DNA of 64,000 nt from DATGZX01 sp035296965 (GCA_035296965.1 DATGZX010000425.1:18416-82415), one strand, 5' to 3'; positions 17,142 through 29,404 are shown, counted from the stretch's first letter. Made by a program: numbers and translations. The notes: generated by a model not told the origin, from the letters alone.

Positions 17142-18197
17142 TTATCCCAGCGGCCGGTCCGAGCGTTCCCGGCGATTGCCAACGCTGGCAATCGAATTGC
17201 GCATCTCCGTATCGGCCTGAATATTCTGGAAGTTGTAGTAATCCATCACGCCAAGCTTGCCCTCACGGAACGCCTGGGCAATTGCCAGAGGCACTTCCGC
17301 CTCGGCGAGCACAACTTTCGCGCGGTTCTCCTCGACCAGGGCGCGCATCTCCTGCTCGCGGGCCACGGCTTCAGCGCGAGTCCGTTCCGCGCGGGCCTGG
17401 TAGACCCGCAAATCCGCGGCGGCCTGGTCGGCTTGCAGATTGGCACCGATATTCGCGCCCACGTCGATCTCGGCCACGTCGATGGACACGATTTCGAACG
17501 CCGTCTGCGAATCCAGGGAGTTTTTGAGCACCGCCTGCGAAATCATGTTGGGGTTCGCCAGCACGTCCGTGTGATGCTCGGCGCCGCCGATAGCCTTGAC
17601 GATGCCTTCGCCAACGCGCGCGACGATGGTTTCTTCGGTTGCACCACCGACCAGGCGATCGAGTTTGGTGCGCACGGTCACACGGGCACGGGCACGCAGC
17701 TGAATACCATTACGGCAGACCCCGTCGAGCGTCGGCCGGCCTTTGGCAGGATCCGGGCAATCAATGACCTTTGGGTTCACGCTCGTCTTGACGGCGTCGA
17801 GGATGTCGCGGCCCGCAAGGTCGATGGCCGAGGCGATGCGCCAGGGCAAATCGATCCCCGCCTTATGCGCCGCGATCACGGCGGCTGCAACCTTGGGCAC
17901 GTTGCCGCGCGCCAGGTAATGGGCTTCGAGTTCTTCGTTATCCACCTTCACGCCGGCCTGCCGCAGGGCGATCTTTTGCCTCACGATCATCCCATAATCG
18001 ACGTTCCGCAGCTTCATGCCAATGAGATCGACCGGCGTTACCTTGGCACCGGTGAAAACTGCCTGGATCCAGAGACGGAAAAAGCTGAAAAAGATCACCA
18101 GAAAGAAACCGATGATCAGGAGGGCAATGGCACCAATCACCAACCAGAGCTTGTCGCCAAAGGGGTTATCGGCCGCCACCAAAATATGGGAAAACAT
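17142..18197 (-). CDS. floA: Flotillin-like protein FloA
   Basis: A 351-residue protein. An N-terminal membrane helix (about 20-40, LVIGAIALLIIGFFLVIFF) is followed by an SPFH/band-7-type region with the FloA-specific IGMKLRNVDYGMIV and ARARVTVRTKLDRLVGGA segments, then an Ala/Glu-rich coiled coil. FloA scaffolds functional membrane microdomains. ATG 18197 was preferred to a TTG four codons earlier because GGAG sits 6 nt before it. The gene is directly downstream of two NfeD-family genes, the usual partner of flotillins, and is almost certainly co-transcribed with them. Confidence 0.93.
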   Translation of the reverse strand: MFSHILVAADNPFGDKLWLVIGAIALLIIGFFLVIFFSFFRLWIQAVFTGAKVTPVDLIGMKLRNVDYGMIVRQKIALRQAGVKVDNEELEAHYLARGNVPKVAAAVIAAHKAGIDLPWRIASAIDLAGRDILDAVKTSVNPKVIDCPDPAKGRPTLDGVCRNGIQLRARARVTVRTKLDRLVGGATEETIVARVGEGIVKAIGGAEHHTDVLANPNMISQAVLKNSLDSQTAFEIVSIDVAEIDVGANIGANLQADQAAADLRVYQARAERTRAEAVAREQEMRALVEENRAKVVLAEAEVPLAIAQAFREGKLGVMDYYNFQNIQADTEMRNSIASVGNRRERSDRPLG

Positions 18198-18228
18198 CGA
18201 GGTCTCCAACTGCTAGATGACACGCTTG

Positions 18229-18765
18229 CTAACCGAAGAAGGCCGTTTCCAGGTCGCCAAGATCTGGTTTCTCCACAGCCCGCACAATGACCTTGCCTGC
18301 CTTGACATCGATACAGCGCACCCATTGGCCCGGCTCGACCATCATACCCTCAGTTATTGTATCGATACGCCGACCCTCAAAATCGACCACGCCTGCAGGA
18401 CGCAGCGCAGAAACCGCTCGTCCGAAGCGGCCGCGCAATTGCTCCAGCTCCAGGTTCACTGGCATTGACGCAATTGTGTCGTCCTCGGTCGGGCCATGCA
18501 AGAAGAAACGCTTGCCCATGCGCGTCTTGGGCCAATAATGCAGCATAGCTCCCACAATTATCGGCACGGCGATAAAAACCCCAATCAAGGTAAGAATTCC
18601 CGTGGTGGGGTCTTCGCTGTAAATAAACGTCATGGCCACGCCGATGACGATCGCGCTAAGGGCGATCACCAGGAGCACCCCGCCGGAAGGTATGAATAGC
18701 TCGGCTGCCAGGATGAACAGCCCGGCCAAGATCAGGATGTAGGCCAGGGTCAAGGACCCCTCCAT
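18229..18765 (-). CDS. NfeD-family protein, short form
   Basis: A protein of 178 residues with two or three N-terminal membrane helices and a C-terminal OB-fold (about 110-175) ending in GQWVRCIDVKAGKVIVRAV, the typical NfeD C-terminal domain. ATG 18765 has GAGGG upstream; an earlier TTG would add 10 residues. It lacks a protease domain. NfeD OB-fold proteins associate with SPFH/flotillin proteins and help organise membrane domains. It is 31 bp from floA and 86 bp from the long NfeD gene, all on the minus strand. Confidence 0.85.
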   Translation of the reverse strand: MEGSLTLAYILILAGLFILAAELFIPSGGVLLVIALSAIVIGVAMTFIYSEDPTTGILTLIGVFIAVPIIVGAMLHYWPKTRMGKRFFLHGPTEDDTIASMPVNLELEQLRGRFGRAVSALRPAGVVDFEGRRIDTITEGMMVEPGQWVRCIDVKAGKVIVRAVEKPDLGDLETAFFG

Positions 18766-18851
18766 CGGCAATCCCTCTGTGGGCGCTATGGGCAACGGAA
18801 AAGGTAGCGAACGAGCCGCTTCACCTCCCTACCAGTTTACCACGCCTGAGG

Positions 18852-21068
18852 CTAAACTTCTTTTACTACGACGCGATTACCTTCCACTTCGATGACTTGC
18901 ACGCGTTCGCCGGCCGAGATAAAGCTCCCCTCGGTAACGACATCGACGTAATTATCGCCGAAACGGGCGATCCCTGCCGGTCGCAGCGTTGTCGCTGCCA
19001 CGCCGATCGCACCGAGCAGCGCGACCGCCTCGGCGCTCGGACCGTAGGCGGGATCCTGGCCTGGGAACTCGCCCTCGACTCCTTCCTCGCCGTCTGCTGG
19101 CGGCTTCAAGACCAGTCGATTCGCGTAAGGAATGCTCGGCAAGTACCAGGCTGCCACCAGTGCCAAGACGACGGCCCCAGCCAAACTGATACCCACGGTG
19201 CCGATCGTTCGCCCAAAGCTCAGCCACTCCTGGCTGGTTTCCGGTTTCTTCTCCAGGGTTGCCAGTGCCAGGCTCACGACCACGAGCACGATGCCGCTGA
19301 TGCCGCACACCGTGAAACCCGGCAGCACAAAGATTTCCAAACCAATCAGGATCAAGCCGAGGACGAAAAGAAGCACTGCCAGCATGGTGATCTGGCCGGC
19401 CAGCTGAGACTGTGCCCAGAAGTAGAGCACGAAGCACAGGGCCGCGATCACGCCCGGCAAGCCAACTCCCGGCATCTTGAGTTCCAGGATCAGGCAAGCG
19501 ATGCCGAGCATCACCAAAAACACCGCCACAAGCGGGTGCCGAAGGAACGAGGCCAACTCATAGAGAAAATCAAACCCTGCGTCGCGGACATGCTCCAACT
19601 CGTAGAGGGCGTAAACACCCGGCAGGTCGTCAACCACCTCCCGCGCAAGCCCCCATTCCTTCGCCTTCGTGCCGTTGAGCTTTAGATAGGTGCCGTTCGG
19701 ACCTCCCGGCTTGACGAGAATTTTGTGGCCCCACTGCTGCGGACCCGCCAAATCCTCATGCAGCTCCTTCTCCGTGATGAATTTTGATTCCGATTTACCC
19801 TTTTGACTTTCGACATGATAAATCGCGACGTTGCGGTCCAGCATTCCCTGGGCCAACAGTGGCGAATAGCCCTGGTCGCTGGCCAGCTGCATCAGGGATT
19901 TGCGGACTAGCTCTACGCTATCCGGCCTGCGTTTGATGACGTTTTCAAAATCGCCGATTTCAGCGCTCTTGCGCATGACGATTTCGGTGCAGCCCAGGGC
20001 CAGAATGGTGGCGGCATCCGGGGCACGCTCCGGAATGTAAGCAACGGTCATGACGCTGAATTCGCCTTTATCGTCCTTGCGGTCATGCAAGAATTCAGCC
20101 AGGTCCCAGGCAACTTCCGTGTCGCCGCCGCCGCCCTCCAGTTGCAGGAGAATGAAGTTCGCTCCCCGACTGATGGCTTGGCGGATGCGGCGTTGCAACG
20201 TCTCCGACAGCGCTTTGTTGATCCGCTCGCGAATCACGATGCGCTCGGCAACGGGAGCTCGGCCTTCCAAGGGATCCTCACGCAGGCTGGACGCGGATAG
20301 CTGGTAAGCCTCGGCGACCTCCTGGCGAGTCTCCTTAAGATGGTCGGAGAGGGTGAATTTCTGGGCCTGCGCCGCCGAGTAGAAACCTGCGTTGCCGGCC
20401 GGCAAGACTGGGTCCTGGCGCGTGACGATAACACCTTGTTCCGGATTCTTGGCCTGCTTCCTTCGATCGACGTACCAGACGGCCCCCGCGCGCGATGCTT
20501 CTACAATCTCCGCATCCTTGTCCAGCATCTTCAGGATGATGGCTGGGCAGCGGCCGCGGCCCGCGGCGATCGTTTCGTAGAACTGCACCTGGTCCGGATC
20601 CAGCGGTTTGGATTGATCGCGCAACACGTCCCCAAGTTTCGCGTCGGTCGACATGACGATTTCTTTGCAGGCCAACACCGGCAGAATGGTATGTCCGGTG
20701 ACTTCGTTGTGCACGAAGGCCACCGTTGTGATTTCTTGTTTCTCAAGGATGAATGCCGCCAGGTCGCGGCAGGGACCGTAATCTCTGGTGCCGCTCGGCT
20801 GGTTGCCCGGATTGAAATCGTAGATGATTTTGCGATAGCGGCGGTCTGTCCGTTGCAAGGCCCGGTCTGTCTTCGCCTTGACCCTGTTTACCACGCCGGT
20901 GGTGATGGGATTGCTGATGCTGATGAACAGACCGTCTTCGGGCGCTTGCTCCTCCTCGCGGGCCATCGCGTGGTTCAAAGCAAAGGTCAGGAGCGAGAGA
21001 ACAGCACACCAAGAGAGCTTCTGCACGGCTCCACGCGGGCTAAACGGGTTCCGTGTGACTGCTACCAT
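18852..21068 (-). CDS. NfeD-family protein, long form with two degenerate ClpP-like domains
   Basis: A 738-residue protein with a signal or anchor helix (about 18-35), a first ClpP/crotonase-like domain (about 45-230), a second one (about 270-470), four or so membrane helices (about 515-650) and a C-terminal OB-fold (about 670-738). In long NfeD proteins a Ser-Lys dyad makes a membrane protease. At the equivalent positions here I read HNEVTGHTILPVLA and ERAPDAATILALG, neither with the expected serine, so both domains may be inactive and structural. ATG 21068 begins the operon NfeD-long, NfeD-short, floA, small membrane protein. Likely role: building or stabilising flotillin membrane domains. 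Confidence 0.85.
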   Translation of the reverse strand: MVAVTRNPFSPRGAVQKLSWCAVLSLLTFALNHAMAREEEQAPEDGLFISISNPITTGVVNRVKAKTDRALQRTDRRYRKIIYDFNPGNQPSGTRDYGPCRDLAAFILEKQEITTVAFVHNEVTGHTILPVLACKEIVMSTDAKLGDVLRDQSKPLDPDQVQFYETIAAGRGRCPAIILKMLDKDAEIVEASRAGAVWYVDRRKQAKNPEQGVIVTRQDPVLPAGNAGFYSAAQAQKFTLSDHLKETRQEVAEAYQLSASSLREDPLEGRAPVAERIVIRERINKALSETLQRRIRQAISRGANFILLQLEGGGGDTEVAWDLAEFLHDRKDDKGEFSVMTVAYIPERAPDAATILALGCTEIVMRKSAEIGDFENVIKRRPDSVELVRKSLMQLASDQGYSPLLAQGMLDRNVAIYHVESQKGKSESKFITEKELHEDLAGPQQWGHKILVKPGGPNGTYLKLNGTKAKEWGLAREVVDDLPGVYALYELEHVRDAGFDFLYELASFLRHPLVAVFLVMLGIACLILELKMPGVGLPGVIAALCFVLYFWAQSQLAGQITMLAVLLFVLGLILIGLEIFVLPGFTVCGISGIVLVVVSLALATLEKKPETSQEWLSFGRTIGTVGISLAGAVVLALVAAWYLPSIPYANRLVLKPPADGEEGVEGEFPGQDPAYGPSAEAVALLGAIGVAATTLRPAGIARFGDNYVDVVTEGSFISAGERVQVIEVEGNRVVVKEV

Positions 21069-21403
21069 GCGTTCACCTCATCGGCACGAGCCCATCCACT
21101 GCGTGCTCAGTTCCGATTTCGATTGGGATCCTCCCCAGTGTCCCTAACCCTCTGTTCGGTGAAGGGGAGCCCGTATTTGATTATAAGTGCACCTCAACCG
21201 GAGTCAAAAGGCATTGAGGCGCGGCTGCGGGAAGGAATGGGAGCGCTCCCTGGCCAGACATTGCGTCTTTCCATGAGTTACACGGGGATTGGATTTGTCC
21301 ATTATCCGGTTCGTGCGTTCAGTTTGAGTCCTCCGAGCGACCGCGAGTTTTCTCAGGGTCGTACATTTGAGATCGGCTCAATCATCCAATCTCCTCGTGA
21401 TTT
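21069..21403. other. Intergenic region upstream of the NfeD/floA operon
   Basis: About 335 bp between the NfeD-long start and the stop of the enolase-superfamily gene. It must contain the promoter for the NfeD/floA operon on the minus strand. I see no clear -35/-10 pair, no hairpin and no coding frame with family resemblance. Confidence 0.4.
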
Positions 21404-22519
21404 TCATATTCCGTATTTTCGGAGTGCTTCCGGATTGAGTTCGATGCCCAGCCCCGGCGCTGTCGGGACTTGCAAGTAACCCTCCGCGTCGGGCCGGAAG
21501 GGGTTGAGGATGAGATCGTCGAGATACGGCGAAGGCGTGAGGAACTCGACGTACGTGGCCACGGGCAGTGCCGCCGTCAAGTGCAGGTCAGCAGCCAGTC
21601 CCACGGCGGTGTTCCACCCGTGCGGCACCAGCAAGATGTTGTGCTCGTACGCCATCCACCCGACCCGGAGCGCTTCCGAAAGCCCGCCGCACTTGGTGCA
21701 ATCCGGCTGAATGATATCGACGGCGCGCCGCTCCAGAAAAGGCTTGAAGCTTTGCCGGCGGGTCAGGACCTCCCCCGCGGCGATGGGCAAGGGAGCATGG
21801 CGCCTTAGCTCCACGTACCCTTCCAGGTCATCGGGAGGGAGCGCCTCCTCGAACCAGGCGACGTCGTATGCTGCCAGCATGCGCGCCGTTTCCAGGGCCC
21901 ATTTATAGCCGTGCGGCCAAAACTGTTCACTGCCGCCTGCATCTACCATGAGCTCGACGCGGGTGCCGACCGTTTCGCGCGCCGTCTTGATCAGCACTTC
22001 ATCGAACTTGCGATCGCCGCGGCCGAAGGGCCGCCAGCCGAGCTTGATCGCCTTGAATCCCCGGGCTGTTGCCTCCTGCAACTTTGCACGCAATCGAGAA
22101 GGCTCATCGAACAGCAGGGAGCCATACGGCTTGATGCGCTGACGGTAACTCCCCCCGAGGAGCCGGGCCACTGGCTGATTGCAGATCTTTCCCATCAGGT
22201 CCCAAAGGGCGATGTCGATCCCGCTGATGGCGTGTTCGACGGCGCCGCCTCGTCCCTGCCAGAAGGTGCTCTGCCGGAGTTTCTCGCTGACCCGGCCCGG
22301 CTCATCGGCCCGCTCGCCATTCAATAGAGGCCACAGCAGCTTGACAGACGCAGCGACCAACGCCTTGCTGGTCATGGCGCTGCCGACACCAACGAGACCT
22401 TCGTCAGTGATCACCTCGATGATGGTATTGATGTCCTCCTCCGGCTTCAGATCGTCTACCCAGCCGCCTTCCACGGTTCCGCCGGAGAGGCCTGTGATGC
22501 GCACGTCGGTGATTTTCAT
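21404..22519 (-). CDS. Mandelate racemase/muconate lactonizing enzyme family protein
   Basis: A 371-residue member of the enolase superfamily with an N-terminal capping domain (1-125) and a TIM barrel. Visible active-site features are the lysine strand FKAIKLGW, metal-binding acids in VELMVDAGG, WFEEALPPDD and AAGEVLT, and a C-terminal histidine in LLVPHGWNTAVG. These enzymes abstract a proton alpha to a carboxylate; many are sugar-acid dehydratases or racemases. The KxxW form and the histidine suit the mandelate racemase subgroup, but the substrate is undetermined. It starts at ATG 22519 and is divergent from the hybrid histidine kinase. Confidence 0.88.
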   Translation of the reverse strand: MKITDVRITGLSGGTVEGGWVDDLKPEEDINTIIEVITDEGLVGVGSAMTSKALVAASVKLLWPLLNGERADEPGRVSEKLRQSTFWQGRGGAVEHAISGIDIALWDLMGKICNQPVARLLGGSYRQRIKPYGSLLFDEPSRLRAKLQEATARGFKAIKLGWRPFGRGDRKFDEVLIKTARETVGTRVELMVDAGGSEQFWPHGYKWALETARMLAAYDVAWFEEALPPDDLEGYVELRRHAPLPIAAGEVLTRRQSFKPFLERRAVDIIQPDCTKCGGLSEALRVGWMAYEHNILLVPHGWNTAVGLAADLHLTAALPVATYVEFLTPSPYLDDLILNPFRPDAEGYLQVPTAPGLGIELNPEALRKYGI

Positions 22520-22777
22520 GGAGTTTTTCCTCTAGGATCGCTGGTGGAGCAGGGGAGCGCCTCCTCAACATGGCCCTTTGGACCGAGACACAAACTACTC
22601 GTCGGGTCGAGGGCTCACAAGAAGAAAGATCGCGCGGGGCGTCGGGGCAGGCGTCAACCCTCGCTAGACGCATCCCCGGCTGTTACGCATAATGTCCATT
22701 CGCCTACCACGCTGCGCATCGAGCACCTGCGGATTCACCCCTGTACGGACAGAAATACCATTAACGGTCGAGGATTC

Positions 22778-25267
<2,490 letters not shown>

Positions 25268-25274
25268 AAAGAGC

Positions 25275-26381
25275 CTATTTCGGCGGCAATTCACGCAAAA
25301 TGGCAGCGGGCACGAGAAGGTGGAAAGCGCTGCCCCGGCCGTATTCGCTGTAGACTTCGAGTTCCAAGCCAAGTTCTTCAACGAGCCTGTCCACGACGGC
25401 CAGACCAAGACCGCTCCCGCCGGAATCGCTTTCCTTGCCGGCCTTGCCGCGCTCGAACGGCTGAAAAATCGACTCTTGTTCTTCCGGGGGAATCCCACGC
25501 CCTGTGTCTACGACGCTCAGCGCCATCGACTTCGTGCCTCGACCATCCCGCCAGGAGGCGCTAAATTCGACTCGCCCCAGGCGTGTGTACCTCACTGCGT
25601 TGACCAGCAAATTCGAAAGTACGCGTCCCAGGCGCACGTGATCCGTATAGATCTGCCACCCCTGGGCTGGCGTAAGTTCTGCGGCCAATTCCAGTCCCTT
25701 GGCCTCGGCGGCTACCGCCTGCTCGCTGGCGAGAGAGGCGAGCAGCGTGTCGAGCGGGTACCAGCCAATTTCATCCTTTTTCTTGTTTCTCGGCCCTCGG
25801 CAGCTTTCCAATAGGTCCATGGCGATTTGCAAGGCACGATCTGCCGCCGTCACGATACCACTCAGGGGCTTGGCCAGTTCCGGGTTGGCTGGAGCGAGCT
25901 TGCCGAGCAGGCTGCAGTAGAGTCGTAACGATTGCAGAGGCGTGCGCAGGTCATGGGCCAACTCCGCAAGCTTCTGATGGTCGGGGCCTGCTTGCAAGCA
26001 GGTGACGCTGCCCAGGACACCCATGAGCTTGTCCGACCGATCGCGCACCGGAGTCGCCGTACAAATCAACCGCCAGACCAACCCGCCTTCGCGGGGGAGA
26101 ACAAACTCTGCGTGGAAGGGTTTTTCTTTCCGCCAGGCCGCAATCAGGGGCAAGTCGCCGCCGATCACATCCTTGCCGTCCCAGGTTTGCAATGGCCAAC
26201 GCTTCAAATCTTCCGGGCTCAGCGGAATGCCTTCCTGATGGAGCTGTCGGGCAGTGTCATTGAGATAGCGGAGGGCTTTCCGGCGCACGTCCAAGTAAAT
26301 GTGTCCCACCCGCGTGGGAGCGGGTGGTTCCTGTGAGGAGTTCTGCACGTCTCTGTCCTTGCCTTGAAGAGTAACTGCCAT
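25275..26381 (-). CDS. Soluble sensor histidine kinase with PAS-like domain
   Basis: A 368-residue protein without membrane helices. Residues about 25-130 look like a PAS sensor domain (LDVRRKALRYLN to GVLGSVTCLQ). The HisKA box is ELAHDLRTPLQ at about 142-152, and the HATPase domain has NLLVNAVRYT, DTGRGIPPEE and GGSGLGLAV. It autophosphorylates on His and would pass phosphate to a receiver that is not encoded next to it. The neighbouring hybrid kinase converges, with 7 bp between stops. ATG 26381 lies one codon after a possible GTG; neither has a strong ribosome site. It has no C-terminal receiver. Confidence 0.88.
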   Translation of the reverse strand: MAVTLQGKDRDVQNSSQEPPAPTRVGHIYLDVRRKALRYLNDTARQLHQEGIPLSPEDLKRWPLQTWDGKDVIGGDLPLIAAWRKEKPFHAEFVLPREGGLVWRLICTATPVRDRSDKLMGVLGSVTCLQAGPDHQKLAELAHDLRTPLQSLRLYCSLLGKLAPANPELAKPLSGIVTAADRALQIAMDLLESCRGPRNKKKDEIGWYPLDTLLASLASEQAVAAEAKGLELAAELTPAQGWQIYTDHVRLGRVLSNLLVNAVRYTRLGRVEFSASWRDGRGTKSMALSVVDTGRGIPPEEQESIFQPFERGKAGKESDSGGSGLGLAVVDRLVEELGLELEVYSEYGRGSAFHLLVPAAILRELPPK

Positions 26382-27152
26382 CACAGCATGCTCGGGTTCA
26401 TCTAGGGGCCAACAGAGAGGAGAAGGATGCCATTAACCTCATATGCCAGAAGGACAGGATAGAATAATTATGGGGGGAGCCAATCCCAAACGCAAATAAA
26501 ATCCGCATCACTTGGGCGCGTGGGAACAAGCAAATGGGCCTCGCCTTGGCTGTCTCGACCGAGTCGTTTGGAGCGCGAGCGGCACCCTCGGAATATCCGG
26601 AGATCTTCGGCGATGTCAGCCGGTTCGAATGCTCCAGGAGCGCTTGGAGGAGGCGAGGGCATGCCTATCATTCGGTAGGCGACGAGGGATTGACTCTAGC
26701 CAATCTCGTCGGTGCTGGCGGGGCTACCCGCGCGATGGTCTACATGAGCACCGGACGGGCTTAGAGTACCGTCTGGTCTTGTTATTCAGTTGCACTGGAC
26801 TGTCAAACCAATTAAGGGGGCGTGGGATCGGGCTACCAAAGTGGCCCTTGGGCCTGCTTCGAGTCCATTGCTGTTCGTGGGGGAAAGCAGCTAAACATAT
26901 AGTCGCAAAGTTCTCCCCGGATCAAAATCCTCCACGTAGGAAAGAATTCGAGATGCTATATGACGGTGCGTAATTCGGCAGCATTTGTGGGGCACGTTTT
27001 CAACGTGCCGGCCGGCGTCTGGGCACGTTACAAACGTGCCCCACAATCCGCAGCAGCCGAGTCACGCACGGCCATATAGTGCTCCCTGATTCATCCAGTC
27101 GGCGGCTCGGTTGCCGCGGCCCGATTGATGTTGAGCGGTGGAAACCCCGACC
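26382..27152. other. Long intergenic region with no confident gene
   Basis: About 770 bp. A rightward 76-codon frame (26534-26764) has no family resemblance and no good ribosome site, and other frames look random. The histidine-kinase promoter should lie near 26400-26470. The region also holds the palindromic repeat at 26985-27046. It may contain the remains of a lost gene. Confidence 0.4.
26985..27046. repeat. Palindromic repeat with TTGTGGGGCACGTT arms
   Basis: Arms of 25 bp at 26985-27009 and 27022-27046 match at 23 of 25 positions when one is reverse-complemented, with a 12-bp GC-rich loop. Each arm contains its own smaller palindrome (GGCACGTT-AACGTGCC), so the unit could form a branched structure. 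It lies about 105 bp beyond the stop of the secreted hydrolase gene. Confidence 0.75.
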
Positions 27153-28157
27153 TCAGGGCGCATCCTTGAAGTGCTTGACCACCTGGTTCATGATAGGCAC
27201 AAAATACAGTGCCGCCCCATAGTGCGAGCAGTCATACCAGACGATCTTTGGTTCACCCGCTGCCTTCCAGAGCGCCTTGGTTGCCCTGGGTGGAATGATT
27301 TCGTCCCGTTTGCCGGCGATCATCAGGACATCGCGACCCTTCAGGTTGGCCGCATAGGTGAGCGGATCGACCGGTGCCAATAGGTCAACGATGCGTTTTT
27401 TGGTCCCGCCCAGCGCCTCCCAGAACTCACGGTAAGATGCGGCCCGCGGATCTTCGTAATAGGCGTCGACAAGTCCGCCGCCGCCGAGGGCAATGGAGAC
27501 GCGCCGCAGCTTTGGCTCCATCTCCGCAGCGAGCGCTCCGACCATGCTGCCGAGGCTGGTGCCATGGATGCCGAGTCGTTTCGGGTCAATCTCTGGACGT
27601 ACTTCCAGCCACGCGGTGGCCATGCGCACATCGAGCACCGTTTGGCGGATCGCGTCCATGGTGCGCGGAATGTTGGTGGACAGCAGGCGCAACTTGCTCC
27701 CGGGCGGTCGGCGCGGCCCGTAGTACGCCATCTGCACAAACAACGCCGCCACACCATTCTGCGCCAGCGACGTGGAGATGGTCCGCGACAGGCTCTGGTC
27801 GCCGGCCGTGATATCGAGCACGATCACGCCGGGGAAAGGTCCCTTGCCTTTGGGCCGATAGTACTCCGCATAGACCGTATTGTTCTCCGGGCAATCGGTC
27901 GTCACCGGCGACGGGAAGTGCACGAAAGAAACCGTGAGGCCGCTACTGGGCAGATCACGTTTGAATGTCATCTCGTAAGGGAAGCTCCGGAGTTCGAGAC
28001 GATAGCGGTCGGGAACCCGCTGCTGGTCGCCATGGGGTTTGAAGAGGACCGATCCCCGTTCGTCCGGATGGACCACGGTCGGGCGAGCGTCCTCCGCGAC
28101 TGCGAGGCCACACAGCAACAAGCTTCCTGCCAGGGCGGGGAAAGGCCACCTCTTCAT
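27153..28157 (-). CDS. Secreted alpha/beta hydrolase
   Basis: A 334-residue protein with a signal peptide (MKRWPFPALAGSLLLCGLAVA). The alpha/beta-hydrolase nucleophile elbow is GTSLGS near residue 200; a candidate acid is in GKRDEIIPP and the histidine in CSHYGAA close to the C-terminus. Upstream PFPGVIVLDITAGDQSLSR looks like the oxyanion region. The family includes acetylxylan-esterase-like and dienelactone-hydrolase-like enzymes; the substrate is not predictable. ATG 28157 has the strong ribosome site AAGGAGAAAG, so I rejected a 119-codon extension. It is a lone gene, probably acting in the periplasm. Confidence 0.85.
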   Translation of the reverse strand: MKRWPFPALAGSLLLCGLAVAEDARPTVVHPDERGSVLFKPHGDQQRVPDRYRLELRSFPYEMTFKRDLPSSGLTVSFVHFPSPVTTDCPENNTVYAEYYRPKGKGPFPGVIVLDITAGDQSLSRTISTSLAQNGVAALFVQMAYYGPRRPPGSKLRLLSTNIPRTMDAIRQTVLDVRMATAWLEVRPEIDPKRLGIHGTSLGSMVGALAAEMEPKLRRVSIALGGGGLVDAYYEDPRAASYREFWEALGGTKKRIVDLLAPVDPLTYAANLKGRDVLMIAGKRDEIIPPRATKALWKAAGEPKIVWYDCSHYGAALYFVPIMNQVVKHFKDAP

Positions 28158-28678
28158 GAACTTTCTCCTTGGTCGATTCCAGATATGAAATCGCTCCATT
28201 GGCGCTGCATCAATCGCTCCCCTGTCGGTGCGGATCTCCCGGACGATGCGAAGGCTGCGCCCTGGCATCCAGCCAGGCAGCCTCCAAGCCTTCGGTTGTT
28301 GCATTTTATCGTAAGGCGACTGCGAAATGCACTGGGAGTGCCGCTCGAGGGTCCCAACTTCCCCCCGCACCCTGTCACTCCCGCAGATCTCTATGGAAAA
28401 TAATTTAGAGTTTCCGTACCATCCGCCGGATTTGCGTATTGCGAGGCGCGGATTCTCGCCAAATGTCGCCCGTGCGCACCTCATCTTGCCAGGCTGGACA
28501 CGTGGCCCGCGCAAGATGCGACGACCCTGGGAAACCCGGTCGAGAGGAATGGAATTTGCATCGTAGTCAATCGCGACTTATATCCCTGTAGGGGGCAAAT
28601 GCCGCGACGGCATATCCCATGATTGCCCTCGTCCGATGACTGCAAACTATTGTGGGTCTGGCGCAGAATTACGCCGCC
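28158..28678. other. Intergenic region between divergent genes
   Basis: About 520 bp between the hydrolase (leftward) and the first small membrane-protein gene (rightward). It should carry both promoters. I see no clear gene, repeat or consensus promoter. The stretch near 28395-28410 is AT-rich. Confidence 0.35.
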
Positions 28679-29404
28679 ATGAGGTTGCCAGTAGCGATGA
28701 GCCTCAAAATCCTCCATCCCGGCAAACTCACGCTCTACATATCCTTGAGTCTGGTTGACCTTTTGCTTACGTATCGTCTGCTTCAAGCAGGCGGCGGCCG
28801 GATTTATGAAGGCAACCCCATTGCCAATGCCTGGCTGGTTGCCTATGGCTGGCGCGGGCTGGTCATCTTCAAAATAGTGGCCATGCTGCTGGTTGGCTGC
28901 CTGGCCGCGTACGTCTCTCTCTACCACCCACATAAGGGCGGACACATCCTGCAGTTCGCCTGTTGCGCGCTGGGCCTAGTCGTCATTTATAGCTGCTCTT
29001 TGATGCGAGTAAGCAGCCCCAGGCCCGAGAAAATGGAGGAGATCGAGCCGCAGATGGATCAAGCAATTGCCGCCAACAGGGAATACTACACTCTGTTCCA
29101 TCACTTGCTCGGCGACCTAGCCAACCAGCGCTGCACGCTCAATGACGCCGTAGACAAACTGCAGCAATGCAAAAAAGTTCGCGCCGGCAAATACTGCAAG
29201 TTGCTCCGCGAACGCCATCCAAACTTCCCATACCGTGATTGCCTGGCAATGGAGTTAGTCCAAGGCGTCTCTTCCTTGCTGCGTGACGATCCGCCCAAAG
29301 CGGAGAGAACCGCGCGCTGGTTGTTGAATGGCAAAGCCACGGATTCTGCCCCATCGGCACCCGCGCTCGCCACGATCACTCTCGCCTCAAGAGACAGGAA
29401 ATAA
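28679..29404 (+). CDS. Small membrane protein, DUF5658-like, paralogue A
   Basis: About 241 residues. Three membrane helices (about 15-35, 55-80, 85-105) carry LYISLSLVDLLLTYRLL and EGNPIANAWLVAYGW, a pattern resembling the DUF5658 family (Asp in helix 1, NP before helix 2). A soluble tail of about 130 residues contains several cysteines (CKKVRAGKYCKLL). ATG 28679 is my choice over a GTG nine codons earlier; ATG 28697 is also possible. The next gene encodes a close paralogue of the membrane part, so the pair arose by tandem duplication. Function unknown. Confidence 0.65.
   Translation: MRLPVAMSLKILHPGKLTLYISLSLVDLLLTYRLLQAGGGRIYEGNPIANAWLVAYGWRGLVIFKIVAMLLVGCLAAYVSLYHPHKGGHILQFACCALGLVVIYSCSLMRVSSPRPEKMEEIEPQMDQAIAANREYYTLFHHLLGDLANQRCTLNDAVDKLQQCKKVRAGKYCKLLRERHPNFPYRDCLAMELVQGVSSLLRDDPPKAERTARWLLNGKATDSAPSAPALATITLASRDRK

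Noticed and set aside
16836..18290. Rightward frame of 484 codons opposite floA
   Set aside because: It is a shadow of floA in high-GC DNA; the encoded sequence is His/Arg-rich without family resemblance and spans several real genes on the other strand.
20340..21479. Rightward frame of 379 codons over NfeD-long and its upstream region
   Set aside because: Antisense to a well-supported gene and lacking any recognisable domain or ribosome site.
26534..26764. Possible small 76-residue protein
   Set aside because: No family resemblance, weak ribosome site and no partner gene; kept only as part of the intergenic description.
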